DNA of 64,000 nucleotides from Gymnothorax reevesii (GCA_029721435.1 CM056588.1:41291930-41355929), one strand, 5' to 3'. Positions 47,995-62,091 are shown, counted from the first letter of the stretch. Notes: generated by a model from the sequence alone, not told the origin. Numbers and translations are program-made.

Positions 47995-50900
47995 CTGTAG
48001 AGCACAGAAAAGGGTTTTCACGTTTTAATGCCAAACAAGAAAATAGACACGCTCCCTTAGGAATCAGCCAAGCAGGTGACCTGTAATTAGGCCATACACA
48101 CCCAGTACCTCCAACAAGACAAACATCATCATTTCAACAACGACAATAACATCAGAAGACTCTTCATCCCTGACAAGTCACACAGCTATTGTTTTTCTAA
48201 CAATTAAATTGATTTAAGATTAAAATCTTGCCAACATCATCAGGCATCAAGAAAAATTTTCCTGAAAAAGAATATTTCTCATCCAGATCACCAATGTTTA
48301 ACATTTAATATTGACTACAAACCCAACTGTGCATTTCTGGGGTAAAAGTAGCCATCTCTCCAAAGCATTATTTATCTTATACATTTGACTTCAATCGTTT
48401 TAACAAAACGTAGAAACAAAATATATGTCAACATTTACAGGAACTACGTAACCAATACCCAAACAGGCAAAGAAAACATCAGCACGTTCCTGATATTTTT
48501 CACCATCGGTCAGAAAAAAGCAGCACCGCAGTAAGGTACTTGGAAACTGGTTGCGATTGCAGTTATTCATACAGTAGAGGGCACTCTTGCTCAGATTCAC
48601 CTAGATGCCAGCTTTCTCGTCTGTACCCCCGTACCGGAAAAAATGTCGCCCTCTATTGATAGGCGATGATTCTCTGTAAACGCCAGTTTATTATTATTAT
48701 TATTTTTTTTTTCCTTCGTGCGCTATTCATTTTGAAAACATAGTGCTCCGTTATATCTGTAAGACTATTAATTCTCCTTTACACATTATGAAGAAAAACA
48801 CCTTTCCCCCAAGGGCACCACTCTTTAGATACCACACAGACAGAGATGTAATTTTTTTGTTTCATTCATTTTGCCGTACATCACATTTTTTTGGCCAGTT
48901 AACAAGCGCGAATGTGGGCCTTTGGTAATGACACATCATCATCATCATACTTGCTGGTTCGTGTGCGCTCCCCATTGGCTTCTACTGGTAAGGTTGACAC
49001 TTCTCACCGACGCCAGAAAACAAACAAAAAAACAAACCAAAAAAAAAAAAGTGACTGCAGTTCTTCAATGTGATCACTAGAGGGGAGCGTTCGGCCACAC
49101 TTACCATATTTTGTGGGAAAAATGTCTTCGTCCGTCACAAGCTTCTGCACCAAACTCATGACGAAGTCGACGTACTGTGGTGCTGTGCACTTTGTCTTCT
49201 TCCCTCGCTCGTCATACCAGAAATATATCCTGTGGAAAGAGAGTGCGCTCTTTAAGCCAGGGTACACAGCTACCTGCGACGGGATGGTACACCAAAAGGA
49301 TTTATTGTGGCATCACCAGAAAAATCGCCATTTTAGCAGATAATAGAACAGACAGGAGGTGTTTAAATAGTAAGACATGCACATTCCAGACCTCTGGAAT
49401 CAACTTATCTGTGTATGTGGACTGTAATGCATGATGTTGACTGGCGGCTTTGGAGCGGCGGAATTACTGTCTGAAGCTCATTTAACATTTCAGTCTATAG
49501 AGGCTCACACATCACTGCTGTGGAATCCGAAAACAGAGCAGGAAACCAAGGACTGATTAAACGCATAGGAATTCCGCTGACTGTAAAAAAAGTTTTCCCA
49601 GAAGCTTTTAAACCAAAAACGAAGGAATGATTGTGTGCTTTTTTCATGACTCCCCAGAATATTTTCTAGTCCATGAGGAACCAAGAGCACAATGTTCTTA
49701 GAATGTCCTAAAACACATGTGCACACACACAGCCTGTTATAATATATTCAAGGTGACCTCCAAACTCCAAACCCTAAAATAAACTGTAATCTTAACCCTT
49801 TCCCCAACTCCAACAATAACCTTAATCTCAACTGAAAAAATCCCTGAAATAAACCCTTTAAACCTAATTTTAACTCTTAACCTAAAACGAGCCCAATTCT
49901 TATACAAAGACTAAAACCAGGCCTAGTCTCCAGGTTAGGTCTAAATGTAACCCAAGATCAATCAACCCTGTTCCTCATGAAGACCAAAGAAAGTCCCAAT
50001 CATGCTATTCTTTCAGACTCTGCTGTACTCTTGCGGTCTGATAGTGCCCAGAAGGCATTTTTTTTTAGTTGTACCAAGGACAGAAGATGAATCTCAAATT
50101 TAAGGGGATCATCTTCAGTCATCAGACCCGCGTTTCTAGGACAGAGCAGCAAGTGAAGCCCCGACCTTTATCCCCCAGCGCGGTGAGGTCCGCCGCAGTC
50201 TCAGGGACAGCGAACCAGCACTCTGACCTCCATCTTTGCCATCGTAAGGAAAACGATAGTCTTAAAACAACAACAACCGCAGCGCCTTTTCAGCCCTGCT
50301 GCTGCTCAAATGTATGCTGGGTAATGCAGACATCCTGACCAGCAGGTCGAGGGAGAGAGGTGAGGTCATGGCTAATGCCCAGGAATGCAGACTGCAGAAG
50401 AGATTGTTCACACAGTCTCCCCCCCCAATACAAACCCCACACGGGGAAAGCTCACAGCCGGCATTAAAACATCTGCAGGTGAGTCACCGAGAACGAGAGC
50501 TGGGGGACGGGGGACGGAGCAGGAATGCATCTCACAGACGCCCCCCAAACAAAAAAAGCCACAGACGATTCTGACCACAGATTGTTTCTGGGAATGGGTG
50601 CATTTAGATCAGCTGTTTTCTAAACGTCAAAGATCGTGCTTTTCTATCAAATGAAACTGTGCAAAAAAAAAAAAAAAACTACATTTTCTAATTTCAGGAC
50701 ACCATCCCCATTTATTCAAAAAAGTCACTTTATATTTAACTTTATTTGACAAATATTAATGTTTATGAATATTTCCCGAGATTTACATACAGGCGTTAGA
50801 ATAATATTTAACCAGGGACCCCCTACAGTACAATCAGGGACCCTCGACTCTCCTGGCATGAGCAGAGAACTCCCACTTCCCGCTCCAATCACAGAAACCG

Positions 50901-51223
50901 ATGTTGCACTGCAGCTCCTCTGATTGGTCCATTCTTATGGGCCCCAAGGGAGGTGCTGGAACCCCAGGAAAGAGCACCTGGTACCAACCAGCAGTTAAAG
51001 CAGGTGTGCACACACTCGGGAGCTGTGTGTGTGTGTGATTATATTCACAGGGAGATCAAAGGTACACCTGAGCAGCCCTGTTCTGCAGGACCCACAGGTA
51101 AGGGTGGTTGGCATCCTCGGTTTCCACTCCGTGTGCGCGCGCACACACACACACACACACGCGCGCACGCACACACACACGCACGCACACACACACGCAC
51201 ACACACACACAGACACACAGACA

Positions 51224-51256
<33 letters not shown>

Positions 51257-54200
51257 TGACTGCACTATTCCCTTAGTTCCCACATCTCCTCAAATCACAG
51301 AGCAGGATACTGCAGTGTACCGTTTCTGATAGGTTCCCCTTTTAACTATAAAGGATCATCTCGGAGGTCCCCTACCCTTCCACAAAAACCATTTCTGGGG
51401 CGAGAGGCTCAACACACACACACAAACTTACAGTGAATCCCGCTCCACTGACTGGTCCACTGGATGAGTGAATTTAACGGGGAGACCTGCAGCATGTTTC
51501 CTCACTAAAGGAAACAGTCAAATCAGCTCTGTTTAAAACCACAGCCAAGAGACCCAATTAAACTGCCCTGTAGGTATGAAGAGCTGAAGTTCCCAACACT
51601 ACTTCTGGAGATCTGCAGTGTTTCAGAATCTCATTCCTACCCAGGAGAAGACAAACTTCAATCAGAAGCTAGCTCCTACTCCCGAGTCCTACAATTTAGA
51701 GAACTGAAACTAGCATTAGAATGAAATTCTAACGTTGCGCGATAGTCGTCGAATCGCAACAAACTGGTTTGAGAAGCCCAGCAGTAGGGACTACAGTCCA
51801 TGCTCACAGTCTTTCAGTCACAAGTCAAAGAAAGTTGTTTTCAACAAAACAATTTTCTTTTTTTAACCCGAGCTCAAATCGCTTTAAGACGAGACTTCCT
51901 CACTACGCAAGAACCAAGAGGAGAGAGGGGAGGGAACGGCCAGAGCGACAGTTTAGCGAGGTATCGCCTTCCATCACGCCTGACTCGCAGTGACGCCCCT
52001 CTGGCAGTCCTGCGGTTTTCCAACAGCCAGATTGTCTCGCAGGCTAGGAGCTGCAGCCTGTTGGCAGCCTGTTTGTTCTGCACCATGCAGTCCGTTTGCA
52101 GTTCTGACGGGGGCTCGTCTGGGATCTGGTTCTTCTGGCTCCGCGGAGAGCTTGTGTGGAGAGGGATTATTAGGGCCTTGGACAGGACAGGCCAGTGGGG
52201 ATTTAGAATGAGCAATTTAGGTAAAACCACTTCCCCATTTCACCTGCAGGGCTCTAGTGCAATACCTGTGAAATGTCAGCCACAAAAATCATGTCTCAGC
52301 ACCTCTGCTACGCCCTCCATTAGGACGGATTCTTTCATTAACGGCAAATACTTTCCCACATTGTTTACAGTATTAATATGTTGCATAACCTGCAGTTGCA
52401 TGTCAGCAAGTTAGACAGCTTTTTAAAATAAATTACACTTAACTTCTGCAGTCAACGGTGTCTTATACATGGACTCAAAAGCTTCTGAATATTTCCTTAT
52501 TTTGACGCTTCTATGGTTCTCAGTCATTGTCGAAAGAGACACGAGCATGATGATGTCGGTGAGCAGGGATTCTGGAAGCTTCTACCTGCACAAATTTAAG
52601 GGGCGATGATGAGTTGTGCTAGGAAAGTGAGGTTTGAAGCACCGTACTACAATGCAGGGGTGTCCTGTCACATGCACAAAGGGTCAGCATGGGGACAGGA
52701 TTTTATTTCAGCCCAGCTCTATGCCAGGGTTCCATTTAACAGATGCTGCTTTTCAATCGAGAGCTCAATAAATACACTCAGACATTAATGCTGGGTAAAT
52801 GTATGAAAATTAAACAATACTTGGCACGGACTCTAGCCCACTGTCAGATAAGATTGGACATCCCCTCTAAAGAGCTGCAATGAGATTCCAATTAAACTTG
52901 ATACTTATTTTTCCCAATAAATCAAACGGTTTCACCCTCAGCAGCGGGATACTGATGGACTGAAATGGGCCACACAAACTGACGGCAGGCCGCACATGTG
53001 CGGTACAACCTCAGTGAAGTAGCTAGAGGGCAGTTCCTGACACGCTCGGATGAAAGCTCGAGAGGAATCCTTCATTCAGGCTGCTTCAGAGAAGTCAGAA
53101 CAATGTGGCCCCCACCTTCGCCGCCGCCCCCCCCTCCCAGTCTACCTGGCAGCCCAACACAGAAAACAGGCTCTTTAAAGGAAAGGTATGGAGCCTGGAG
53201 TCTGTTTCATCTCACCCTCCACACAGTCTTTCCACCCCCCCCCCCCCCTTTTACCCGCATCCACATATCAAAGCCAGCCCCCCCGCCCCACCAAGCACCG
53301 AGCTCCAAGCGATTACCCACAACACCATGTGTCATCAACTTCACAGAAGCCAAGACTACCAAGAGAACACAGTCAACAAACTAAGTGCGTAAGTGCATTC
53401 TCCAAGCCCCGGGTCTGCTCACCGTCACACAGAGAGCTTCAGTAATCCATCTCAGGAGCGGCCTTTGTTTATTCTGTTTAAAGTTCTCCCAGAGTAATCG
53501 CCCGGTTCGCTTTATCGAAGAAGCAAGAAGTAACACTGATGCCATTAGAGTGCATGAGACCAAGGATTTGTGATGATATCACCAGTAATTACCGACAATT
53601 ATTCATTATTAATAGTATTTATCAATCATTAATTTATTCATTATTTATTGGAAGCCATCAGTGAATAATGCTTTCAACCCGTCTGTCAGGATAGAGTGGA
53701 AGAGTAAGGAGGGGGTTTGTTCTCTGTTAGTTTCACTGGGAGAACGATAACAGGGAGTCTGGGACAAACTCGCCACCTGTCCAAAGTGCAGTCCTGCCTC
53801 TTACCAAACACCCTCCCGTGACCCTGACCAGAAATAGGCGAGTGAGATAACAGATGTATGGATGGAGTGATAATGCAGGCTCTGTCTGGTGCGCGTGTGC
53901 TGGGTCAGAGAGCGTTGCCCGCGGAAACGCCGCTGTACTCACGTATTGCAGGCCGCCGTCATGGCTTGACACGTGTCCCCTGTGCAAAACTCTGAGATTG
54001 TGCTGTACTGCAGGTTTATCAGATTGAAGAAGGTCGTCGCTGGAAGAGAGTAAAAAGATGGGATGAATATAATCAAAAGGAAGAAGTACAGATAAACAGT
54101 AAGAGAATGAAACGGTAAGAACCAGCCCTTACGGCTGTTTTTTTTACTTCAGCCTAGTTTGTGTCAAAATGGTTAGCAACCTGTGTTCACAAACTCCTCT

Positions 54201-55861
54201 CAGACAATGATTGATTGGTGATCAGATGTTAGGTAATGGTCACAAGTAACACATTTTATACAGCAAATGTTCAGCAATGTATTTTGAGGCTAACCAAAGA
54301 TGTTTGATAACACTGAAATACTTCCAAGCATTATTATAATATATTATCATAAATGATAAATTATACCAGAAATGTGACCTGCGTGTTACAAATGTGCAAG
54401 CATAAATGCTCAGTAAGTTTTTGAATGTTGCACAAAAACAAATCACCAAACTACATGGACTATGCAGAAAAATAAAGCCCTGAATTCCTAACTGAAGGTT
54501 AACAGACTCCTTCCTTCACACCATGAAGTGCAAACTTGTATTCACATACGCATCGCTGATGTCGGCCTTAATGATCGAGGCACGCCATCAGAGTGGGGGT
54601 GACAAGGTTTTATGCATGTCTCTTGCAATGCTGAAAATCTAACACTCACCGTGCTCGACCTAAAGCACTGCAGCTAGCTGGAGTGGACTGCCACAAAATA
54701 TTCCCCAAATCATACCAATGATGTATACTAACGAAACCAGTCTTCAAAAACAGATCAAAATTGACCTCGCAGACCGATCAAACTGCCAAAACAGGCTTTC
54801 TTTGAAGAACACCACCCATCAAAAAGCCTTTAGTTTCATCCCCATCCTCAAAGCAAAGGACGCTGTCATTAACAGGCTGCTCTTAAAAAGCATTCATCTT
54901 ACACGGGTGTGCTGTTAGCACAAGCCTCAGCATGAAGGCTCTTTTCAGCAGCTCATCGCTCAGTAAGTACTTAATTGCAGCCGGTAATAAAACAAACACG
55001 TTCCCTGGGTAAATGAGCCTGCCAAGCGCAGCTCGAATTACAGATGATTACGCTCGAATCAAACTTCACTTCAGCCCTTTACACTGAAACCGCAAAAAAT
55101 AAAACCCTCCAGCTTGGTTTTAACTTGCCTAATCCTCATTTTATACGGTGTGTTATGTAAGCACAAAATAAGAATCGACAGGCTTTCTGACAAACACCTG
55201 GCTTTCAAATCTTTTTCAAAACAAGCGCAGAGACCCCAATTCAACAAGTAATTTAGCAAACTTCCAAATTCCTACAGTGAAGTGGAAATGAAGTGTCTAA
55301 CCCTGTACAGTAAAATCAGACAATTCTTAAAGGGGCAGATGGCTTCATACAGTACCATTAGCTCTAGTTCTTAAGGAGACAGATGGCTAAGTACAGTAAA
55401 ATTGGTAGTAATTCTGACAGGGTCAGATGGCTTGTTATTGCAAAATAAGTTGTAAATCTTAAAAGGGGCAGATGGTTTGATGCAGTAAAAGCAGCAGTAA
55501 TTTTTAAAGGGGCAATTTGCTTGGGACAGTAAAATCCATTGTAATTCTTATGAGGACATGAGGCTCAACTCAAATAAATTGTAATTCTTAAAGGGGCAAA
55601 TGGATTGACAAAGCAAAATCTATCATAATACCTAAAGAGGCAGATTAATAAGAAGCGTCACACATTGCTCTTAAAAGGGGCAGGTGCACACATGACGTAC
55701 TGTTGCTGGCCAGCCATTCGTTGAGGTCTATCTCCGGGGGAAGCACCACCAGCTCCTTAAGGTCGAAGTCAACGACCCGTACTTTGGTGTACTCCGGCTC
55801 CAGGTAGTGCTTCTTCTCCTCGGCCGGTGGCTTCTTTCCATTGGGCTTCGTTTTCGACTTC
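47726..55861 (-). CDS. MOB2: MOB2, last four coding exons
   Basis: MOB kinase activator 2, a small zinc-binding adaptor that binds the N-terminal regulatory region of NDR kinases (STK38/STK38L) and competes with MOB1. Four exons on the minus strand (55701-55861, 53943-54039, 49105-49229, 47726-47994) join in frame and match vertebrate MOB2 almost throughout. They include [18 protein letters not shown], the zinc ligands CTGDTC and HVLAH, the NDR-binding YDERGKK region, and the terminal AQNHVTER. Only the first coding exon is missing (MDWLMG in mammals); no match was seen to the right, so it probably lies outside the window. The gene is tail-to-tail with KCNJ11. Coordinates are the genomic span of the coding exons. 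Confidence 0.93.
47995..49104 (-). other. MOB2 last intron
   Basis: Intron of 1.1 kb without recognisable elements apart from short homopolymer runs. Confidence 0.6.
49105..49229 (-). CDS. MOB2: MOB2 coding exon 4
   Basis: The exon encodes [35 protein letters not shown] and IFPTKY, the core MOB surface. Acceptor tccacag, donor gtaagt on the minus strand; 125 bp. Confidence 0.95.
49230..53942 (-). other. MOB2 intron between exons 3 and 4
   Basis: Intron of 4.7 kb. It includes a degenerate ccctaa/aacctta-rich tract at about 49740-49960 (reverse of the ggttaagg tracts seen in ABCC8 introns) and a CA repeat at 51137-51254. No gene is recognised. Confidence 0.6.
51137..51254. repeat. (CA)n microsatellite
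   Basis: CA repeat with CG, GA variants in a MOB2 intron. Open frames on both strands over it are artefacts. Confidence 0.95.
53943..54039 (-). CDS. MOB2: MOB2 coding exon 3 (zinc cysteines)
   Basis: The exon encodes [31 protein letters not shown]. The CTGDTC pair supplies the two zinc-binding cysteines. Acceptor cttccag, donor gtgagt on the minus strand; 97 bp, split codons at both ends joining cleanly. Confidence 0.94.
54040..55319 (-). other. MOB2 intron between exons 2 and 3
   Basis: No gene or clear transposon recognised in this part; the remaining part is the 44-bp array next to exon 2. Confidence 0.6.
55320..55695. repeat. Degenerate 44-bp tandem array at MOB2 donor
   Basis: About nine diverged units built on ttcttaaaggggcagatggc, with agtaaaat words midway, ending within a few bases of the minus-strand donor of MOB2 exon 2 (55700). 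In transcription order the array follows the donor directly. Confidence 0.8.
55701..55861 (-). CDS. MOB2: MOB2 coding exon 2
   Basis: The exon encodes [30 protein letters not shown] and [11 protein letters not shown]. Minus-strand acceptor tttttcag, donor gtacgt. It is 161 bp and begins with one base completing a codon from the missing first exon. A 44-bp degenerate array starts within about 30 bp of the donor. Confidence 0.93.
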
Positions 55862-58800
55862 CTGAAAAACAACCAATGGGAGGCCAGGGTTAGAGTGGTG
55901 AGGGGCACTTATCCAATAAGATTCCTTGAAAGGCTAATCTGAGTTCGCGCCTTGACTTCCACCCTGACCAGGTCAGGAATGCAATTAGCAGCCCGTAAAC
56001 AACCCACACAGACGTACGCCATAATCCAATCAGATAAGAGTTCAGAAAGCCATGGAGGTACTCAAATCTGACACAACCAAGTTCCCCACCTCAGCACACA
56101 CAATTAGGGGGCGGAGTATGCACTTCCTGATGAACCAGGAACATCAATATCCCTGCTGTACTCTGGGGAATTGCTTTGTGTACACTTAGCATTTATCGCC
56201 ACAGGAAATGGGGCACTGTTAGCAGTTTAGTTGTTGTATGACCACGTTGCCATGCTGATGGGAGGACTGCAGGGTGTGTGATCAGCCCGTCTCTCACTGT
56301 GATGAGGGTTACAGACAGGGCTGTAATGAGGGCTCCCCATCGCTTCCGCTACAAAGCGATCAAACTCCAGTTCCATGCCCTAATATTACCGCTAACACAA
56401 GGCCCTTGTCTCTGCCTTTTTTGCTTCCCCTTGCTATTTTCAGCACCAGCGTGAAGTTACGCCCTCCCTGTCCCGTCCCCCGACAGCCCAAAACACATCA
56501 CCGCCTCCCCCACGCTTTTATGTGCCGGGGGTGGAGGATGCAGTCCGTGGGAGAGACCACAGACAGCTGTACTGAGGCCTAAAGAAGGGACTGGATATTC
56601 TGGGTTCAAGCACTAAAATACTTCCCACGGCTGGAAATTCAGCTATTCCGAGCGCCACACTTTACTAACAATGTGAGGACTAAAAGGGTCCATCTTTTTT
56701 TTTTTGATGGCATTAGTATCTTATAACACAGAGCTACACTACATATGATTGTGATTAACACAGATTCACAAAAAGTGATAAGTAACACACCACTGATGAG
56801 TTGAGTTGTGCTACAGTAATTACAGCATTAAATTGCATCCTATGAGAAGGAATCAAGAAACAAATTGAAATTTCACGACACTTTGACTTTTTGCTATACT
56901 TTGTTGCATGTACCTAAAAATTATTTGATGACAAAAAATTAGTGATTCACCCATTAGTTTCAATGGAATCATTTACAAAGTAAACCGCTATCACAGATCA
57001 AGGAATAAAATAAGTGCTCAACTTTAACAACCTACATCTCAAAATCAGTGTCATGAAATTTCAATTTTTACACAATGTATTCACATATGCACATTAATAA
57101 TAATTTTTGCATGTGTTATACCAACTAGCAAAATACACAAATTTACCATGATAAAGACCAAAAGACCAAAATATAACACCACTACGAAGCAGAGCTTTAT
57201 TGTTGAACAATATTTATATCACCAGATCAGCTCGCATGGACAGAGTTCAGGGAGCATGTGCTATGTGCGGAAAGCTCTGTGCAGGCGGAACATACTCAGG
57301 AACCTCGCACTGTTAAACGACCTCTCTGGGCATTGTAGGTATGAGAACGAGCACTCTGCGTTCCCCTCCACGATACCCACTGGGACCCTGAAAAGAACAT
57401 TCCGCCCTGCCCCGAGGCCCGCCAAGCCAGGGGTTAGCTGGTCCTCACCGAAACGCACGTCACAGAAGACATACATCAATACTGCTCTTTCACTCTGGGA
57501 AGAGCAAAGACCCCTCCCTCCCTGGTTGGGACTGGGCCTTTCAAAGAGGGGGTTCAAGAAATTGCCCCCCTCCATTCAAAAACCATCACGGTAGGGCGCT
57601 ACTGTCCAGGATGCAGGGGTACAGAGGAGCATTTTGTGAGTTTATCAGGGGAGGGGTCACGCCACCCCAGGCCTCGTAAAACACACGCACCCCTGTGTTT
57701 AAGCTCGGAGGGAATGGAGGCTGTGTACATTGAGAGAGCCAAACTTCCCTAAACAAACACACACGCACACATACACACACATTCAGTCTTCCCTAAACAA
57801 ACAGAAGCACAACCAATCTACAGACGTACTCACACACCTCTTGGGAAGGCATCTATGGACACAGCAGGCGTTTGACATGCGAAGAGGAACATGAACACAA
57901 ACACAAGCACGCACGCACACACAGGCACACAGACGCACATGCACACGCTTGGGCAATTAACCCAGAAATTAAAAATATAAAGCACAGCCTACAAAGAGCC
58001 GAATATAACATCTTTCATACGTTTGGTTTCTACTCTAACGCAGGTGTATTTATGGGCCGAAGAGGCCTTTACAGAATTCTCCTGTATTCTACAGTTTTTT
58101 ACGGATTTCTCCAGTACAAGGCCTGTGTAAATACAGTACACCACCGCAGCGTTCCGCCTCATTTCCGCACCCCCCGCCCCTTTGGGCCCGGAAGACTCTG
58201 CTCGACCTCCGACCCTCACGGGTCAGCAGAATGCTTTTCTTCCCTTATTTGAGGTGTTTTACAAACACTAAAGGGTAAACGGGAGCACTTCACAGCTGCC
58301 AGGGAAAACACACAATACATGCACACCATGCACACAACACACACACACACACGCACGCACGCACACACGCACATGCAATAGAACTTGGGGGGGTTAAGGG
58401 CGCGGAAAGATGTGCAGCAATGATTAATGATGTTTAACTTATTCACTGAATTATCTGTTAAAATAAAAAATCCTTCAAAGCCTTTAGAGTTTATAATATG
58501 AAACAAAAAAAGAATGCAGAAAAAAGAGGATGAAGGGATGGGTCTAAAAGGCAAGGGCAGGTTCCGGCGGTTTCGATCAGAACACAAAAGAACCCTGGAC
58601 CCAGTGAAACTGAGCAGGTATGAGGCTCCTGCTGCCTATAATCCACAGCAGCACAGAGATTCTGACTACAGTGCACAAAGATAACGGGGCTCCTGTCCTG
58701 CCCCCACTTTACTGATGGGATGCCACAGCTGGGGCCCGCTGGTGGGGGAAGTAGCTAGATGTGGACCCAGTCATCTCAGGGTCGAGTTCATTACCCCAGT

Positions 58801-59990
58801 CAGGAGTTATAAGCCCCAATTCTACCATTCATTCCAGCGAATTCTGCATTTTGATTGATTAACACCAGATATCTATTCACCGGTAAACTACCTCGCATTG
58901 GGTCAAGACCTGAGTTGCCGAGTTCGCTTATAATACTTAAGGCTTCTTTTTTCCTGAAGTCACTTGCAAAAAAAATTACGGGTGGCGGGTTGCAGTTTTT
59001 TTGGGCTCTTTTTAAAAATACGGTAGCTGGCACACCAATGTGTTCTTAGGGGTGTTGACAAGAGTCATGGTAGAATGTAGATAAACCTACAGTTTTTTTC
59101 GAACACAAGGCATTTATCCTCGGAAAGATACCAGGAAATTTACATTTGGAACCTCGCGCAAGTGCTCGGTTTCAAATTAAATTTCCAGGTATCTATCCCA
59201 CAATAAATTCCTCATGTTGGAAAAAAAAACTGCAGGTTTCTCTCTTAAATGGAGTTAAGTGCCTCTAGCAGGCACAGGGAAGTTATAATTAGTTATTCAC
59301 CTAGTTGTTTAGTCTCTTACGGCCAAAAAAAAAAGTCACATTTCACAGCAACCTGACACATTCACTACACCCGTATAATGCCAACTGCCTTTTATAAAAG
59401 TCATATGGTTGACTCAGTCATTGGTTCCCCAAACAACAAAATTATGCCACAATGTCTTGTGTACAAAAGAGGGAAAAGAGCTCCATTTCTAAAGGAAAGC
59501 TTTTTTTTTGTAAATTAAACTTGGTAGCCAACTAGAAGACCAGGTACAGGCTCATTGGTTTTGTTAAGAATTGGGTATGGGAATCTTGCCTGTCAGTCAT
59601 CAGGTGGGGGGGCATTGGGGGGCTAAACCCTGCAGACCACAGCATGACCGCGCTTGGATCAAACGGCCTCAGTGCGGCAAAGGACCATGCAACTTTGGGG
59701 TTAACTCTGGATGAAGGAGAGGCGTGGGGATTGCCGGCACATTCCACAGGGATTAGGGCAGGCCTCTTCCTCTCCCGCGAGTCCTGTCCTGTCCTGGCAC
59801 ATTCTGCACTTTTCACTTACCCTCTGCGGCTTCGAAGCTCCGCGCCGCGGACTCGACGGCCCGCACAAGGCACCCGACGACACAAACATCTAAGTAGCAC
59901 TCCCGAGCACTTTCGAAGAACCCGACAACACTCAGCCGCCAAAGCGGACTCTGCTGCCAAACATTCCACGGCGAGACTACAATCGGCAAG
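55862..59990. other. MOB2 intron 1 or upstream region
   Basis: No coding exon was recognised. CA-rich patches lie at about 57890-57945 and 58325-58375. Open frames here, such as the one at 57148-57594, have no recognisable family and no conserved signal that I can see. Confidence 0.5.
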
Positions 59991-59993
59991 CAT

Positions 59994-60125
59994 CCAGTCA
60001 CAGTGTTAAGAGCGTCAACTGACCCAGTTACCGTGCTAATAACGTCAAACGACCCAGTCACCCCGGTAATAACGCCAATTGGAACAGTCATCCTCGTAAT
60101 GACAACAAATGGACCAGTCTCGCCG
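59994..60125. repeat. 30-bp degenerate tandem repeat
   Basis: About four and a half units of 30 bp starting cagtcaccgtg or similar and containing taataacgtcaa-like words. Since 30 is a multiple of three, both strands stay open across it. Confidence 0.75.
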
Positions 60126-61069
60126 TTTATACTGGGAAAGCACCGAGTAAGTCATCTCATTAATAAAGGCAGACAGGCAGAGACTTGGGCACACAGGCAA
60201 GGCAGGAGAGTCGGGTTCCAGCAGGAGCCATTTCTCTTTCCTGCCTCTGAAAATGGGCTTCAAGTGCAACACTGCGGTTGTGTGGCCTGGTCTGCCCTCC
60301 CCAACCGGGTCAGAGCCAAACCCACAAACACCAGCCTCCTCAGGGCCTGCACCACAGCCTGCAGTCCTGATGTGGACTCCGACAACACCTTTTATGGCCA
60401 AGAGTCCCTATGAAAGACCATTACTGTGCAAGGGGTGGGTACGGCCACTAGCCAGGTTGCACCCATTTCCTAAAATAAACTAAGGGCTCAAGAATTTGAC
60501 TAATACTGCGCAATTTTTGGGAAGAACGAGAGAAAAAAAAAACCAACAGGAAACGACCTCAGCATGCAGCGAGCCTCTGGGAAAACCCAGCCGGCCAAAA
60601 TGCTCAGACTGTTAAATCGGTGATGAAAAACAATGATAGCAATAAAACAACAGATCGCCCGCAACGCCCCCCCCCCCCCTTCTGCTGTTGCCCCCGTTAA
60701 CCCCTGTGCTGAAGGCACCAGACTCTGACCTGAGTGCACTCAGCTGCTGTAGAAGTTTAAAAAGTGAATCAGAAGTGCAAAGGATTCCACACTGCAAACA
60801 GAACCACAGCCACCTATGGCCACAGAACATCTCCCCGGCACAATCGCTCATGCATAAAACCTCAAGCACCGGATTTACAGAAGTCGAACATAATACAACT
60901 TACACGAGGGAGAGAGTGTCAGATAGGACCGAGGAAGTGAGAGTGAAGGGTCGGCCAGAATGGTGTGAGAGTGACCCGATGGTTCTAATCCCCTGAGCGG
61001 CTCAATAACAAGCCGCCATCTTCCCTTCTGGGCACAAAGAGGGAGCGAGCTTCTGCATACAGAGCGCTA
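60126..61069. other. Upstream MOB2 region
   Basis: No gene. A minus-strand YY1-like word (plus strand gccgccatcttccc near 61012) and a C run near 60667-60679 are the only items noted. Confidence 0.4.
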
Positions 61070-61745
61070 ACTGCTAATGCTAACAAAGAGCACGTCACCA
61101 GCCTAACCGCTAACTACCGCTAGGAGCAGGGCTGCACATTGAGCATTAACCACTAATGCTCACAAAGAACAGGGCTACACAGCAAGTGTAAACCGGCAAC
61201 ATTCGCAAAAGACAGGGCTACAAACCGAGCGTCAACCTCTTACATTCAGAGCTATATACATGGCGTCAATTGCCACTCAAAGCTCACAGATACGCCCCAA
61301 GTGTTAACCACTAATGCTCACAAAGGACAGCACTACACATCAGGCATTAACCACAAACCTTGACAAAAATCAGGGATAGCAAAAGGCAGGTACCACTAAC
61401 ACACACACAAAGCTCATGGCTACGCACCAAACGTTAACTGCCAACGCTCACAAAGGACAGCACAAACCTTGACTAAGATCAGGGCTAGCGCCCAGTGCTA
61501 ACCGCTGATGCACACAAAGATCAGTCCTGCACATCGAGCATCACCAGCAAACCTTCACAAAGGCCAAGAATACGCACAGACCATAAACCACAACCACTCA
61601 CAAAGATAAGGGCTACACAGCGAGTCATTGCAGCAAACCTTGACAAAAATCAGGGCTATGCACTGAGTATCAACCACTAACGATTACCGTGATCACGGCT
61701 ACATACTGAGTGCTAACCGCTAATGCTCAATAAGATCTCTCAACT
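61070..61745. repeat. Degenerate minisatellite, about 49-bp unit
   Basis: Roughly fourteen diverged units of the form agggctacacaccgagcg followed by ttaaccactaatgctcacaa. Words recur with similar spacing across the whole stretch. Confidence 0.75.
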
Positions 61746-62091
61746 TAGAGCTGGGCAACATACCAAGCATAAACCCCTCAACCAGACAAAACAACTTAGG
61801 GAGGCATAAGTGGAGATTATGTGCAGAAAGCAACTGAATGAAAGAGAGAGGGAGAGAATTATAGATGTCAGAGAGAGCCGGAAACAGCAGGGACCAGAAG
61901 GCGTGAAAGAGAATAAAAGAGCGACAGAACAAAGAACAGCCGGAGTTAAAGACATTAATTGTCAATATCAATTCACATGTACCGCCCCCCATGAATGACG
62001 CTGATTATATGCTGCCGGTATCACAAGTGAGACAAGCCACCAGGAGGAAAGAGAGGAGAGACAGTAAAAGACAGGCCAAGGGGGAAGGAGG

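Noticed and set aside
57148..57594. 148-codon open frame upstream of MOB2
   Set aside because: No recognisable domain or splice context; opposite-strand frames are equally open.
61000..61040. MOB2 first exon or promoter at a YY1-like word
   Set aside because: No MOB2 N-terminal coding sequence or donor is visible nearby.
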